Below the pieces are notes generated by a model that saw only the letters and a program-made list of their open reading frames with translations, searched no databases and was not told the origin of the DNA. This document shows, one piece after another, positions 1 through 11,692 of a stretch of DNA of 64,000 nt. Source of the stretch: Skeletonema tropicum (lineage: Eukaryota > Bacillariophyta > Thalassiosirophyceae > Thalassiosirales > Thalassiosiraceae); assembly GCA_037178625.1 (NCBI GenBank), contig CM074130.1:2976001-3040000 (forward strand), written 5' to 3'. A program made the position numbers and the translations under genes. Every line of letters starts with the position of its first letter. Position 1 is the stretch's first letter.

Positions 1-3000
1 TCGTCTGAGCAGTACAAATGAGCTTGTGTAGTATCGCCGCCGACTAATAATGGGCCACTAGAAGCGGCTCATGCCCATATTGACGACGATAGATACGATT
101 TGGTGGAATGTGGTGCTGCCGGCCAGCCCGCACTGGACCTCTCACATCAGCTACGAGGTTGTAGCATCGCTTCTACGGACGCTAGTCGTCTGAGCAGTAC
201 AAATGAGCTTGTGTAGTATCGCCGCCGACTATAAAATGGGCCACTAGGAGCGGCTCATACCCATACTGACGAACGATAGATACGATTTGTTACCGTGTGG
301 TGCTTCCGGCCAGCCCGCACTGGACCTCTCACATCAGCTACGAGGTTGTAGCATCGCTTCTACGGACGCTAGTCGTCTGAGCAGTACAAATGAGCTTGTG
401 CAGTATCGCCGCCGACTATAATGGGCCACTAGAAGCGGCTCATGCCCATACTGACGGCGATAGATACGATTTGGTGGAATGTGGTGCTGCCGGCCAGCCC
501 GCACTGGACCTCTCACATCAGCTACGAGGTTGTAGCATCGCTTCTACGGACGCTAGTCGTCTGAGCAGTACAAATGAGCTTGTGTAGTATCGCCGCCGAC
601 TATAATGGGCCACTAGGAGCGGCTCATGCCCATACTGACGACGATAGACACGATTTGTTACCGTGTGTTACTGCCGGCCAGCCCGCATTGGACCTCTCAC
701 ACAGGTACAAATGAGCTTGTGTAGTATCGCCGACTAATGGGTCACTAGAAGCGGCTCATACCCATACTGACGACGATAGATACGATTTGTTGGACTTGTG
801 GTGCTGCCGGCCAGCCCGCACTGGACCTCTCACATCAGCTACGAGGTTGTAGCATCGCTTCTACGGACGCTAGTCGTCTGAGCAGTACAAATGAGCTTGT
901 GTAGTATCGCCGCCGACTATAATGGGCCACTAGAAGCGGCTCATACCCATACTGACGGCGAAAGATACGATTTGTTGACCGGGTGGTGCTGCCGGCCAGC
1001 CCGCACTGGACCTCTCACATCAGCTACGAGGTTGTAACATCGCTTCTACGGACGCCAAGTCGTACTGAGCAGTACAAATGAGCTTGTGTAGTATCGCCGC
1101 CGACTATAATGGGCCACTAGGAGCGGCTCATTCCCATACTGACGGCGATAGATACGATTTGTTACCGTGTGGTGCTGCCGGCCACCCCGCACTGGACCTC
1201 TCATATCAGCTACGAGGTTGTAGCATCGCTTCTACGGACGCTAGTCGTCTGAGCAGTACAAATGAGCTTGTGTAGTATCGCCGCCGACTATAATGGGCCA
1301 CTAGAAGCGGCTCATACCCATACTGACCACGATAGATACGATTTAATGGAATGTGGTGCTGCCGGCCAGCCCACACTGGACCTCTCACATCAGCTACGAG
1401 GTTGTAGCATCGCTTCTACGGCCGCTAGTCGTCTGAGCAGTACAAATGAGCTTGTGTAGTATCGCCGCCGACTATAATGGGCCACTAGAAGCGGCTCATG
1501 CCCATACTGACGGCGATAGATACGATTTGGAAAGCTTGTGTAGTATCGCCGCCGACTATAATGGGCCACTAGAAGCGGCTCATACCCATACTGACGGCGA
1601 AAGATACGATTTGGTGGAATGTGGTGCTGCCGGCCAGCCCGCACTGGACCTCTCACATCATCTACGAGGTTGTAGCATCGCTTCTACGGACGCTAGTCGT
1701 CTGAGCAGTACAAATGAGCTTGTGTAGTATCGCCGCCGACTATAATGGGCCACTAGGAGCGGCTCATACCCATACTGACGACGATAGATACGATTTGTTA
1801 CCGTGTGGTGCTGCCGGCCAGCCCACACTGGACCTCTCACATCAGCTACGAGGTTGTAGCATCGCTTCTACGGACGCTAGTCGTCTGAGCAGTACAAATG
1901 AGCTTGTGTAGTATCGCCACCGACTATAATGGGCCACTAGAAGCGGCTCATGCCCATACTGACCACGATAGATACGATTTGTTACCGTGTGGTGCTGCCG
2001 GCCAGCCCGCACTGGACCTCTCACATCAGCTACGAGGTTGTAGCATCGCTTCTACGGACGCTAGTCGTCTGAGCAGTACAAATGAGCTTGTGTAGTATCG
2101 CCGCCGACTATAATGGGCCACTAGAAGCTGCTAATGCCCATACTGTCGGCGATAGATACGATTTTGTGGAATGTTGTGCTGCCGGCCAGCCCGCACTGGA
2201 CCTCTCACATCATCTACGAGGTTGTAGCATCGCTTCTACGGACGCTAGTCGTCTGAGCAGTACAAATGAGCTTGTGTAGTATCGCCGCCGACTATAATGG
2301 GCCACTAGGAGCGGCTCATACCCATACTGACGGCGATAGATACGATTTGTTACCGTGTGGTGCTGCCGGCCACCCCGCACTGGACCTCTCACATCAGCTA
2401 CGAGGTTGTAGCATCGCTTCTACGGACGCTAGTCGTCTGAGCAGTAAAAATGAGCTTGTGTAGTATCGCCGCCGACTATAATGGGCCACTAGAAGCGGCT
2501 CATGACCATACTGACGGCGATATATACGATTTGGTGGAATGTTGTGCTGCCGGCCAGCCCGCACTGGACCTCTCACATCATCTACGAGGTTGTAGCATCG
2601 CTTCTACGGACGCTAGTCGTCTGAGCAGTACAAATGAGCTTGTGTAGTATCGCCGCCGACTATAATGGGCCACTAGGAGCGGCTCATACCCATACTGACG
2701 ACGATAGATACGATTTGTTACCGTGTGGTGCTGCCGGCCACCCCGCACTGGACCTCTCACATCAGCTACGAGGTTGTAGCATCGCTTCTACGGACGCTAG
2801 TCGTCTGAGCAGTAAAAATGAGCTTGTGTAGTATCGCCGCCGACTATAATGGGCCACTAGAAGCGGCTCATGCCCATACTGACGACGATAGTTACGATTT
2901 AATGGAATGTGGTGCTGCCTGCCAGCCCACACTGGACCTCTCACATCAGCTACGAGGTTGTAGCATCGCTTCTACGGACGCTAGTCGTCTGAGCAGTACA

Positions 3001-4842
3001 AATGAGCTTGTGTAGTATCGCCGCCGACTATAATGGGCCACTAGAAGCGGCTCATGCCCATACTGACCACGATAGATACGATTTGGTGGAATGTGGTGCT
3101 GCCGGCCAGCCCACACTGGACCTCTCACATCAGCTACGAGGTTGTAGCATCGCTTCTACGGCCGCTAGTCGTCTGAGCAGTACAAATGAGCTTGTGTAGT
3201 ATCGCCGCCGACTATAATGGGCCACTAGAAGCGGCTCATGCCCATACTGACGGCGATAGATACGAGTTGGTGGAATGTGGTGCTGCCGGCCAGCCCACAC
3301 TGGACCTCTCACATCATCTACGAGGTTGTAGCATCGCTTCTACGGACGCTAGTCGTCTGAGCAGTACAAATGAGCTTGTGTAGTATCGCCGCCGACTATA
3401 ATGGGCCACTAGAAGCGGCTCATGCCCATACTGACGGCGATAGATACGATTTGGTGGAATGTGGTGCTGCCGGCCAGCCCGCACTGGACCTCTCACATCA
3501 GCTACGAGGTTGTAGCATCGCTTCTACGGACGCTAGTCGTCTGAGCAGTACAAATGAGCTTGTGTAGTATCGCCGCCGACTATAATGGGCCACTAGGAGC
3601 GGCTCATGCACATACTGACGTCGATAGACACGATTTGTTACTGTGTGTTACTGCCGGCCAGCCCGCATTGGACCTCTCACACAGTACAAATGAGCTTGTG
3701 TAGTATCGCCGCCGACTATAATGGGTCACTAGAAGCGGCTCATACCCATACTGACGACGATAGATACGATTTGTTGGATTGTGGTGCTGCCGGCCAGCCC
3801 GCACTGGACCTCTCACATCAGCTACGAGGTTGTAGCATCGCTTCTACGGACGCTAGTCGTCTGAGCAGTACAAATGAGCTTGTGTAGTATCGCCGCCGAC
3901 TATAATGGGCCACTAGAAGCGGCTCATGCCCATACTGACGACGATAGATACGATTTAATGGAATGTGGTGCTGCCGGCCAGCCCGCACTGGACCTCTCAC
4001 ATCAGCTACGAGGTTGTAGCATCGCTTCTACGGACGCTAGTCGTCTGAGCAGTACAAATGAGCTTGTTTAGTATCGCCGCCGACTATAATGGGCCACTAG
4101 AAGCGGCTCATACCCATACTGACGACGATAGTTACGATTTGTTACCGTGTGGTGCTGCCGGCCAGCCCGCACTGGACCTCTCACATCAGCTACGAGGTTG
4201 TAGCATCGCTTCTACGGACGCTAGTCGTCTGAGCAGTACAAATGAGCTTGTGTAGTATCGCCGCCGACTATAATGGGCCACTAGGAGCGGCTCATGCCCA
4301 TACTCACGGCGATAGATACGATTTGTTACCGTGTGGTGCTGCCGGCCACCCCGCACTGGACCTCTCACATCAGCTACGAGGTTGTAGCATCGCTTCTACG
4401 GACGCTAGTCGTCTGAGCAGTACAAATGAGCTTGTGTAGTATCGCCGCCGACTATAATGGGCCACTAGAAGCTGCTCATGCCCATACTGACGACGATAAA
4501 TACGATTTGTTACCGTGTGGTGCTGCCGGCCAGCCCGCACTGGACCTCTCACATCAGCTACGAGGTTGTAGCATCGCTTCTACGGACGCTAGTCGTCTGA
4601 GCAGTAAAAATGAGCTTGTGTAGTATCGCCGCCGACTATAATGGGCCACTAGAAGCGGCTCATGCCCATACTGACGACGATAGTTACGATTTAATGGAAT
4701 GTGGTGCTGCCGGCCAGCCCACACTGGACCTCTCACATCAGCTACGAGGTTGTAGCATCGCTTCTACGGACGCTAGTCGTCTGAGCAGTACAAATGAGCT
4801 TGTGTAGTATCGCCGCCGACTATAATGGGCCACTAGAAGCGG

Positions 4843-4957
4843 TATGTGTCTGGAAAGCCATTCGGCAATAGAAAAGACCGTACAGTTGTACCGAAGCAGG
4901 TCCCTTTTAGTATCATAGATATCTAATCTGATTAACTTTGTATTTATTTTTTTGTAG
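4843..4957 (+). other. Intron-like insert in the satellite, copy 1
   Basis: Non-satellite sequence of about 115 bp replaces about 95 bp of one monomer. It begins gtatgtgtctgg directly after agaagcg and ends in a T-rich tract plus ttttttgtag, joined to the satellite at catcgcttctacgg. A GTATGT donor-like start and a polypyrimidine-TAG acceptor-like end are the hallmarks of a spliceosomal intron on the + strand. Whether it is spliced is unknown. The 3' part could have been fixed by the ttgtag microhomology already present in the satellite. Confidence 0.6.
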
Positions 4958-6652
4958 CATCGCTTCTACGGACGCTAGTCGTCTGAGCAGTACAAATGAG
5001 CTTGTGTAGTATCGCCGCCGACTATAATGGGCCACTAGAAGCGGCTCATACCCATACTGACGACGATAGTTACGATTTGTTACCGTTTGGTGCTGCCGGC
5101 CAGCCCGCATTGGACCTCTCACATCAGCTACGAGGTTGTAGCATCGCTTCTACGGACGCTAGTCGTCTGAGCAGTACAAATGAGCTTGTGTAGTATCGCC
5201 GCCGACTATAATGGGCCACTAGAAGCGGCTCATGCCCATACTGACCACGATAGATACGATTTGGTGGAATGTGGTGCTGCCGGCCAGCCCACACTGGACC
5301 TCTCACATCAGCTACGAGGTTGTAGCATCGCTTCTACGGCCGCTAGTCGTCTGAGCAGTACCAATGAGCTTGTGTAGTATCGCCGCCGACTATAATGGGC
5401 CACTAGGAGCGGCTCATGCACATACTGACGTCGATAGACACGATTTGTTACTGTGTGTTACTGCCGGCCAGCCCGCATTGGACCTCTCACACAGTACAAA
5501 TGAGCTTGTGTAGTATCGCCGCCGACTATAATGGGTCACTAGAAGCGGCTCATACCCATACTGACGACGATAGATACGATTTGTTGGATTGTGGTGCTGC
5601 CGGCCAGCCCGCACTGGACCTCTCACATCAGCTACGAGGTTGTAGCATCGCTTCTACGGACGCTAGTCGTCTGAGCAGTACAAATGAGCTTGTGTAGTAT
5701 CGCCGCCGACTATAATGGGCCACTAGAAGCGGCTCATGCCCATACTGACGACGATAGTTACGATTTAATGGAATGTGGTGCTGCCGGCCAGCCCGCACTG
5801 GACCTCTCACATCAGCTACGAGGTTGTAGCATCGCTTCTACGGACGCTAGTCGTCTGAGCAGTACAAATGAGCTTGTTTAGTATCGCCGCCGACTATAAT
5901 GGGCCACTAGAAGCGGCTCATACCCATACTGACGACGATAGTTACGATTTGTTACCGTGTGGTGCTGCCGGCCAGCCCGCACTGGACCTCTCACATCAGC
6001 TACGAGGTTGTAGCATCGCTTCTACGGACGCTAGTCGTCTGAGCAGTACAAATGAGCTTGTGTAGTATCGCCGCCGACTATAATGGGCCACTAGGAGCGG
6101 CTCATGCCCATACTCACGGCGATAGATACGATTTGTTACCGTGTGGTGCTGCCGGCCACCCCGCACTGGACCTCTCACATCAGCTACGAGGTTGTAGCAT
6201 CGCTTCTACGGACGCTAGTCGTCTGAGCAGTAAAAATGAGCTTGTGTAGTATCGCCGCCGACTATAATGGGCCACTAGAAGCTGCTCATGCCCATACTGA
6301 CGACGATAAATACGATTTGTTACCGTGTGGTGCTGCCGGCCAGCCCGCACTGGACCTCTCACATCAGCTACGAGGTTGTAGCATCGCTTCTACGGACGCT
6401 AGTCGTCTGAGCAGTAAAAATGAGCTTGTGTAGTATCGCCGCCGACTATAATGGGCCACTAGAAGCGGCTCATGCCCATACTGACGACGATAGTTACGAT
6501 TTAATGGAATGTGGTGCTGCCGGCCAGCCCACACTGGACCTCTCACATCAGCTACGAGGTTGTAGCATCGCTTCTACGGACGCTAGTCGTCTGAGCAGTA
6601 CAAATGAGCTTGTGTAGTATCGCCGCCGACTATAATGGGCCACTAGAAGCGG

Positions 6653-6767
6653 TATGTGTCTGGAAAGCCATTCGGCAATAGAAAAGACCGTACAGTTGTA
6701 CCGAAGCAGGTCCCTTTTAGTATCATAGATATCTAATCTGATTAACTTTGTATTTATTTTTTTGTAG
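6653..6767 (+). other. Intron-like insert in the satellite, copy 2
   Basis: Identical second copy of the insert at 4843, displaced by 1,810 bp, so it arose by the block duplication and not by an independent insertion. Confidence 0.6.
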
Positions 6768-7279
6768 CATCGCTTCTACGGACGCTAGTCGTCTGAGCAG
6801 TACAAATGAGCTTGTGTAGTATCGCCGCCGACTATAATGGGCCACTAGAAGCGGCTCATACCCATACTGACGACGATAGTTACGATTTGTTACCGTTTGG
6901 TGCTGCCGGCCAGCCCGCATTGGACCTCTCACATCAGCTACGAGGTTGTAGCATCGCTTCTACGGACGCTAGTCGTCTGAGCAGTACAAATGAGCTTGTG
7001 TAGTATCGCCGCCGACTATAATGGGCCACTAGAAGCGGCTCATGCCCATACTGACCACGATAGATACGATTTGGTGGAATGTGGTGCTGCCGGCCAGCCC
7101 ACACTGGACCTCTCACATCAGCTACGAGGTTGTAGCATCGCTTCTACGGCCGCTAGTCGTCTGAGCAGTACCAATGAGCTTGTGTAGTATCGCCGCCGAC
7201 TATAATGGGCCACTAGAAGCGGCTCATGCCCATACTGACGGCGATAGATACGATTTGGTGGAATGTGGTGCTGCCGGCC

Positions 7280-9240
7280 AGCCCACACTGGACCTCTCAC
7301 ATCAGCTACGAGGTTGTAGCATCGCTTCTACGGACGCTAGTCGTCTGAGCAGTACAAATGAGCTTGTGTAGTATCGCCGCCGACTATAATGGGCCACTAG
7401 GAGCGGCTCATACCCATACTGACGACGATAGATACGATTTGTTACCGTGTGGTGCTGCCGGCCAGCCCGCACTGGACCTCTCACATCAGCTACGAGGTTG
7501 TAGCATCGCTTCTACGGACGCTAGTCGTCTGAGCAGTACAAATGAGCTTGTGTAGTATCGCCGCCGACTATAATGGGCCACTAGAAGCGGCTCATGCCCA
7601 TACTGACGGCGATAGATACGATTTGGTGGAATGTGGTGCTGCCGGCCAGCCCGCACTGGACCTCTCACATCAGCTACGAGGTTGTAGCATCGCTTCTACG
7701 GACGCTAGTCGTCTGAGCAGTACAAATGAGCTTGTGTAGTATCGCCGCCGACTATAATGGGTCACTAGAAGCGGCTCATACCCATACTGACGACGATAGA
7801 TACGATTTAATGGAATGTGGTGCTGCCGGCCAGCCCACACTGGACCTCTCACATCATCTACGAGGTTGTAGCATCGCTTCTACGGACGCTAGTCGTCTGA
7901 GCAGTACAAATGAGCTTGTGTAGTATCGCCGCCGACTATAATGGGCCACTAGAAGCGGCTCATGCCCATACTGACGACGATAGTTACGATTTAATGGAAT
8001 GTGGTGCTGCCGGCCAGCCCGCACTGGACCTCTCACATCAGCTACGAGGTTGTAGCATCGCTTCTACGGTTGCTAGTCGTCTGAGCAGTACAAATGAGCT
8101 TGTGTAGTATCGCCGCCGACTATAATGGGCCACTAGAAGCGGCTCATGCCCATACTGACGACGATAGTTACGATTTAATGGAATGTGGTGCTGCCTGCAA
8201 GCCCACTACGATTTGGTGGAATGTGGTGCTGCCGGCCAGCCCGCACTGGACCTCTCACATCAGCTACGAGGTTGTAGCATCGCTTCTACGGACGCTAGTC
8301 GTCTGAGCAGTACAAATGAGCTTGTGTAGTATCGCCGCCGACTATAATGGGCCACTAGGAGCGGCTCATACCCATACTGACGACGATAGATACGATTTGT
8401 TACCGTGTGGTGCTGCCGGCCAGCCCGCACTGGACCTCTCACATCAGCTACGAGGTTGTAGCATCGCTTCTACGGACGCTAGTCGTCTGAGCAGTACAAA
8501 TGAGCTTGTGTAGTATCGCCGCCGACTATAATGGGCCACTAGAAGCGGCTCATGCCCATACTGACGGCGATAGATACGATTTGGTGGACCGTGTGGTGCT
8601 GCCGGCCAGCCCGCACTGGACCTCTCACATCAGCTACGAGGTTGTAGCATCGCTTCTACGGACGCTAGTCGTCTGAGCAGTACAAATGAGCTTGTGTAGT
8701 ATCGCCGCCGACTATAATGGGTCACTAGAAGCGGCTCATACCCATACTGACGACGATAGATACGATTTAATGGAATGTGGTGCTGCCGGCCAGCCCACAC
8801 TGGACCTCTCACATCATCTACGAGGTTGTAGCATCGCTTCTACGGACGCTAGTCGTCTGAGCAGTACAAATGAGCTTGTGTAGTATCGCCGCCGACTATA
8901 ATGGGCCACTAGAAGCGGCTCATGCCCATACTGACGACGATAGTTACGATTTAATGGAATGTGGTGCTGCCGGCCAGCCCGCACTGGACCTCTCACATCA
9001 GCTACGAGGTTGTAGCATCGCTTCTACGGTTGCTAGTCGTCTGAGCAGTACAAATGAGCTTGTGTAGTATCGCCGCCGACTATAATGGGCCACTAGAAGC
9101 GGCTCATGCCCATACTGACGACGATAGTTACGATTTAATGGAATGTGGTGCTGCCTGCAAGCCCACTACGATTTGGTGGAATGTGGTGCTGCCGGCCAGC
9201 CCGCACTGGACCTCTCACATCAGCTACGAGGTTGTAGCAT
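7280..9240. repeat. Tandem duplication of a ~960-bp satellite block
   Basis: A second higher-order duplication inside the array. 7280-8237 and 8238-9240 align at an offset of 958-960 bp, including the rare ctgcctgcaagcccactacg junction (8192 and 9152) and the ctacggttgctag variant (8066 and 9026). The offset changes from 958 to 960 near 8587, where the second copy reads ggaccgtgtgg instead of ggaatgtgg. Confidence 0.88.
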
Positions 9241-9575
9241 CACTTCTACGGACGCTAGTTGTTTGTGCAGTACAAATGAGCTTGTGTAGTATCGCCGCCG
9301 ACTATAATGGGCCACTAGAAGCGGCTCATGCCCATACTGACGACGATTGGTACGATATGGTGGCGAATGTGGTACAGGTCACATTTGGACCTCTCCGTCT
9401 GCTGCGACGTTGTAGCGAATGCTATCCATGTGAGCAGTTGTGATATCCTTTATCACTCATTTTGCCGACTATAATGGGCCACTAGAAGCGGCTCATGTCC
9501 AAATTGACGACGACTGTTACGGTATGGTGGAATGTGTATTTTTTGCAGGCCTAATTGGACCTTTCAGGGTATCTT

Positions 9576-9927
9576 CAATATTTCATTATTTGTCGTTGTC
9601 ATTCTCATGTGCATTTTGACAGTATTGATTATCTGTTCAGTTCTTACCTTTTAATCGTTCAATGGTTACTTCCATAGATTCTTAGTCTTTTGTGAGAAGT
9701 ACCATCACGGACAGAATACCATATGGAATTGTTTAAGTGTTTGAGTCCTCATTGTTGCCTGTAACTATTGTAACTATTGTAACGTTGACCTGTAACACTT
9801 TTTTCATCCTCCCGCATTCCGGCGGGCGCGCCTCCGTTATTCAGGCAACAGCCAACAACAACAGACCTATCTCTAGCATGGCATTGGGTTATGCTCGTGT
9901 CACCATTGAAAGGAAGAGCGGACCAAT
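9576..9927. other. Intergenic region between satellite and first gene
   Basis: Single-copy AT-rich sequence following the decayed end of the satellite. It must hold the promoter of the gene at 9928. An open frame at 9737-9931 overlaps that gene's start, has no recognisable features and is not called. Confidence 0.5.
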
Positions 9928-11586
9928 ATGAATGCAAATAACCGGGCTGTTGACACTGCTATACCTGCAGCTGGGATTCCCTCTGCCAATGTCGCTTCAT
10001 TGTTATCACCACGAAGCAGTACTTTGTTTTCAAATTCTGCTAGGCGAGTTGTCAACATCTTGAACCAAAATGGTTTTTCATCATCATCATCGTTATTGGT
10101 TGGAGGAGATGGCAGTTTAGATCTAACTCGGCTTAATCTGAGGCAATTGAAAGCAGTTTCAAAAGCTCTGAAAACCACGGAAGGTTTTAACATGCCTAGA
10201 TCAGGTGCTAGAAAGTATGAGTGGGTAAATGCGATCGCTGACTTCTTCCAATTATCTCTACACAATGGCGTAAATAATACTTCAGTTGGAGCAAATGCAA
10301 CCAGTGGAACCCCTACTGCTGCTGCTGCTAAAGCGAGGAGATCTCCCAAAAAAGCAGCTGCTCATGTGGCGTCCAATGAAACAAAACATGCTTCGAAAAG
10401 ATCTAAATTGACCGCGACAAACTCCATTACAAACTCGATTTCTTCTGACGAGGCAATGGCGAAAGCGTTACAACACCAATATATGCAGGAGGACATGAAT
10501 CAATTGCTGTCAAACACAATTTCACATAATGTAGCAGCTCGCCAGCAACAAAGAGTTCTACCAAATGATGCCCCTGTTGCTGGTCTCAAGGCAAACTCAA
10601 GATCAGCAGCAAGCAACAATACCAAACAACCACAGCACAACACAGTAAAGGTTAAAAAGGAACCATACCACCACGCGACCGCGACCAATTCACATTCATT
10701 GTCGCATAAAGAAGACGATGATCGACCTTGTGATGCCCGCGAATCATCATTAGTTGAAACCATGCGTAATATGGGTTTCAATGATACTCGGGAAATCCTT
10801 TCTGGCATACGAGCTGTCGCAGCTCAACGAGAAGAAGTTTCTATTGTTTCTGCTGCCGGCTGGAGTTCACAGGACCATGTAGAAGCAGCAATGATGTGGA
10901 TAATATCACAGAGAGAAGAAGCAGAAGAGGCTAGAAAAGAGGACGAAGCGAGGTTTTCTTCAGAAAGGGCAGATGCAGAAATGATGCATCGAAGAAAGGA
11001 AGAACGAGAGGCAGAGATGATGAGCTCAGACATGCAAGATCTACTTGGATCTGTTGAGGAAGAGATTACGATTTCTTCCAAATATTTTCCTCACTCTGTC
11101 ATTCTTCAGAGCCGACCAATTAGACAAATTTTCGCAACGATTTCATCTGTAAACGATTCTGCTAAGGCAACTCGTGCAAGGAGGGAGGTGTTGAGGTATC
11201 TAAAATTGGAGAAGAAAGCGACTGATTGGTATGGTCGCGTTCTCCCCTACTCCTTTTTCCAACATTCTGCTAAGCCTCGCTTTGCGAGCTGGGCTGAGAA
11301 ACTCTTGCAAACTCCGCATCATTCTAGTGACCGAATTAGTCAGGAGCTGGTGAAGGAGTGTGATGACCTTGAGAGAGCTTTGTACAATTTATCAGAGCAA
11401 GAGGAAGGAGGAGTCGCAAATGTACCGAAAGTGTTCCTTCAGGCTCAGAGAGATGCAGCTCTCAAGGGACTGCCAACAAAGGAGACTCGAGATTGTGATG
11501 ACGAAATTGAGATTTTGGAGCCTTCATCGTCTGAGACAAAGGCAAGTCAGAAGCGACAACAAGTTGAAGTTATAGAGATTTCATAG
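9928..11586 (+). CDS. UBA-domain protein with SAP-like N-terminus, uncharacterised
   Basis: A 552-residue hydrophilic, probably nuclear protein. Residues about 64-108 (LDLTRLNLRQLKAV ... KYEWVNAIADFF) resemble a helix-extended-helix SAP-type DNA-binding motif. Residues 130-170 are Lys/Arg rich (PKKAAAH, KHASKRSKL), consistent with nuclear localisation. Residues about 273-322 (LVETMRNMGF ... EAAMMWIISQ) fit a ubiquitin-associated three-helix domain: the MGF loop and the final AAxxWI helix are typical. A charged coiled coil (about 323-370, Glu/Arg/Met rich) follows, then a helical region without a known match. The start is the first ATG of the frame. No introns are needed. The function is unknown; the combination suggests a chromatin- or ubiquitin-linked role, which is inference. 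Confidence 0.75.
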   Translation: MNANNRAVDTAIPAAGIPSANVASLLSPRSSTLFSNSARRVVNILNQNGFSSSSSLLVGGDGSLDLTRLNLRQLKAVSKALKTTEGFNMPRSGARKYEWVNAIADFFQLSLHNGVNNTSVGANATSGTPTAAAAKARRSPKKAAAHVASNETKHASKRSKLTATNSITNSISSDEAMAKALQHQYMQEDMNQLLSNTISHNVAARQQQRVLPNDAPVAGLKANSRSAASNNTKQPQHNTVKVKKEPYHHATATNSHSLSHKEDDDRPCDARESSLVETMRNMGFNDTREILSGIRAVAAQREEVSIVSAAGWSSQDHVEAAMMWIISQREEAEEARKEDEARFSSERADAEMMHRRKEEREAEMMSSDMQDLLGSVEEEITISSKYFPHSVILQSRPIRQIFATISSVNDSAKATRARREVLRYLKLEKKATDWYGRVLPYSFFQHSAKPRFASWAEKLLQTPHHSSDRISQELVKECDDLERALYNLSEQEEGGVANVPKVFLQAQRDAALKGLPTKETRDCDDEIEILEPSSSETKASQKRQQVEVIEIS

Positions 11587-11692
11587 AGCTATACACAATC
11601 CCATTAATTAGTATATACTTTTCATTGTGAACAATGAAATTAAACATTTATAATCATCAAGATGAAGCGAATCTAGTTGCCATTAAGACGGT

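Larger units (their letters stand above)
3555..7190. repeat. Tandem duplication of a ~1,810-bp satellite block
   Basis: Two adjacent blocks of about ten monomers (roughly 3555-5364 and 5365-7190) match almost base for base at an offset of 1,810 bp. Rare variants recur in the same order: the short unit, the gcttgttta variant at 4058/5868, the atactcacgg variant, and the intron-like insert at 4843/6653. Only a few differences are visible, such as gatagata versus gatagtta near 3947/5757 and gtacaaatg versus gtaaaaatg near 4425/6235. This is a recent higher-order duplication, presumably by unequal exchange. Confidence 0.93.
1..9575. repeat. 184-bp satellite array (about 51 monomers)
   Basis: A head-to-tail tandem array with a 184-bp period fills the left end and continues beyond the window. 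Successive copies of the landmark acaaatgagcttgtgtag lie exactly 184 bp apart over long stretches (for example 1714, 1898, 2082, 2266, 2450, 2634, 2818, 3002). Monomers differ by scattered substitutions and a few variants: a short unit near 700 and 3685, and a partial monomer near 1530. The last copies (9275-9570) decay progressively, as expected at an array edge. Both strands carry 60-65-codon open frames per monomer. Because 184 is not a multiple of three, these cannot form one repeat protein and look incidental. I do not recognise the family. Centromeric, subtelomeric or heterochromatic satellite are all possible. Confidence 0.97.

Noticed and set aside
334..9443. About 90 open frames of 60-129 codons on both strands of the satellite
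   Set aside because: They repeat with the 184-bp monomer, occur on both strands at once, and each overlaps the next by 14 bases with a frame change. They reflect a stop-poor repeat rather than genes.
1..9575. Array considered as a CRISPR-like or gene-family array
   Set aside because: No alternation of constant repeats and unique spacers; the whole 184-bp unit is repeated, and the surroundings are eukaryotic.
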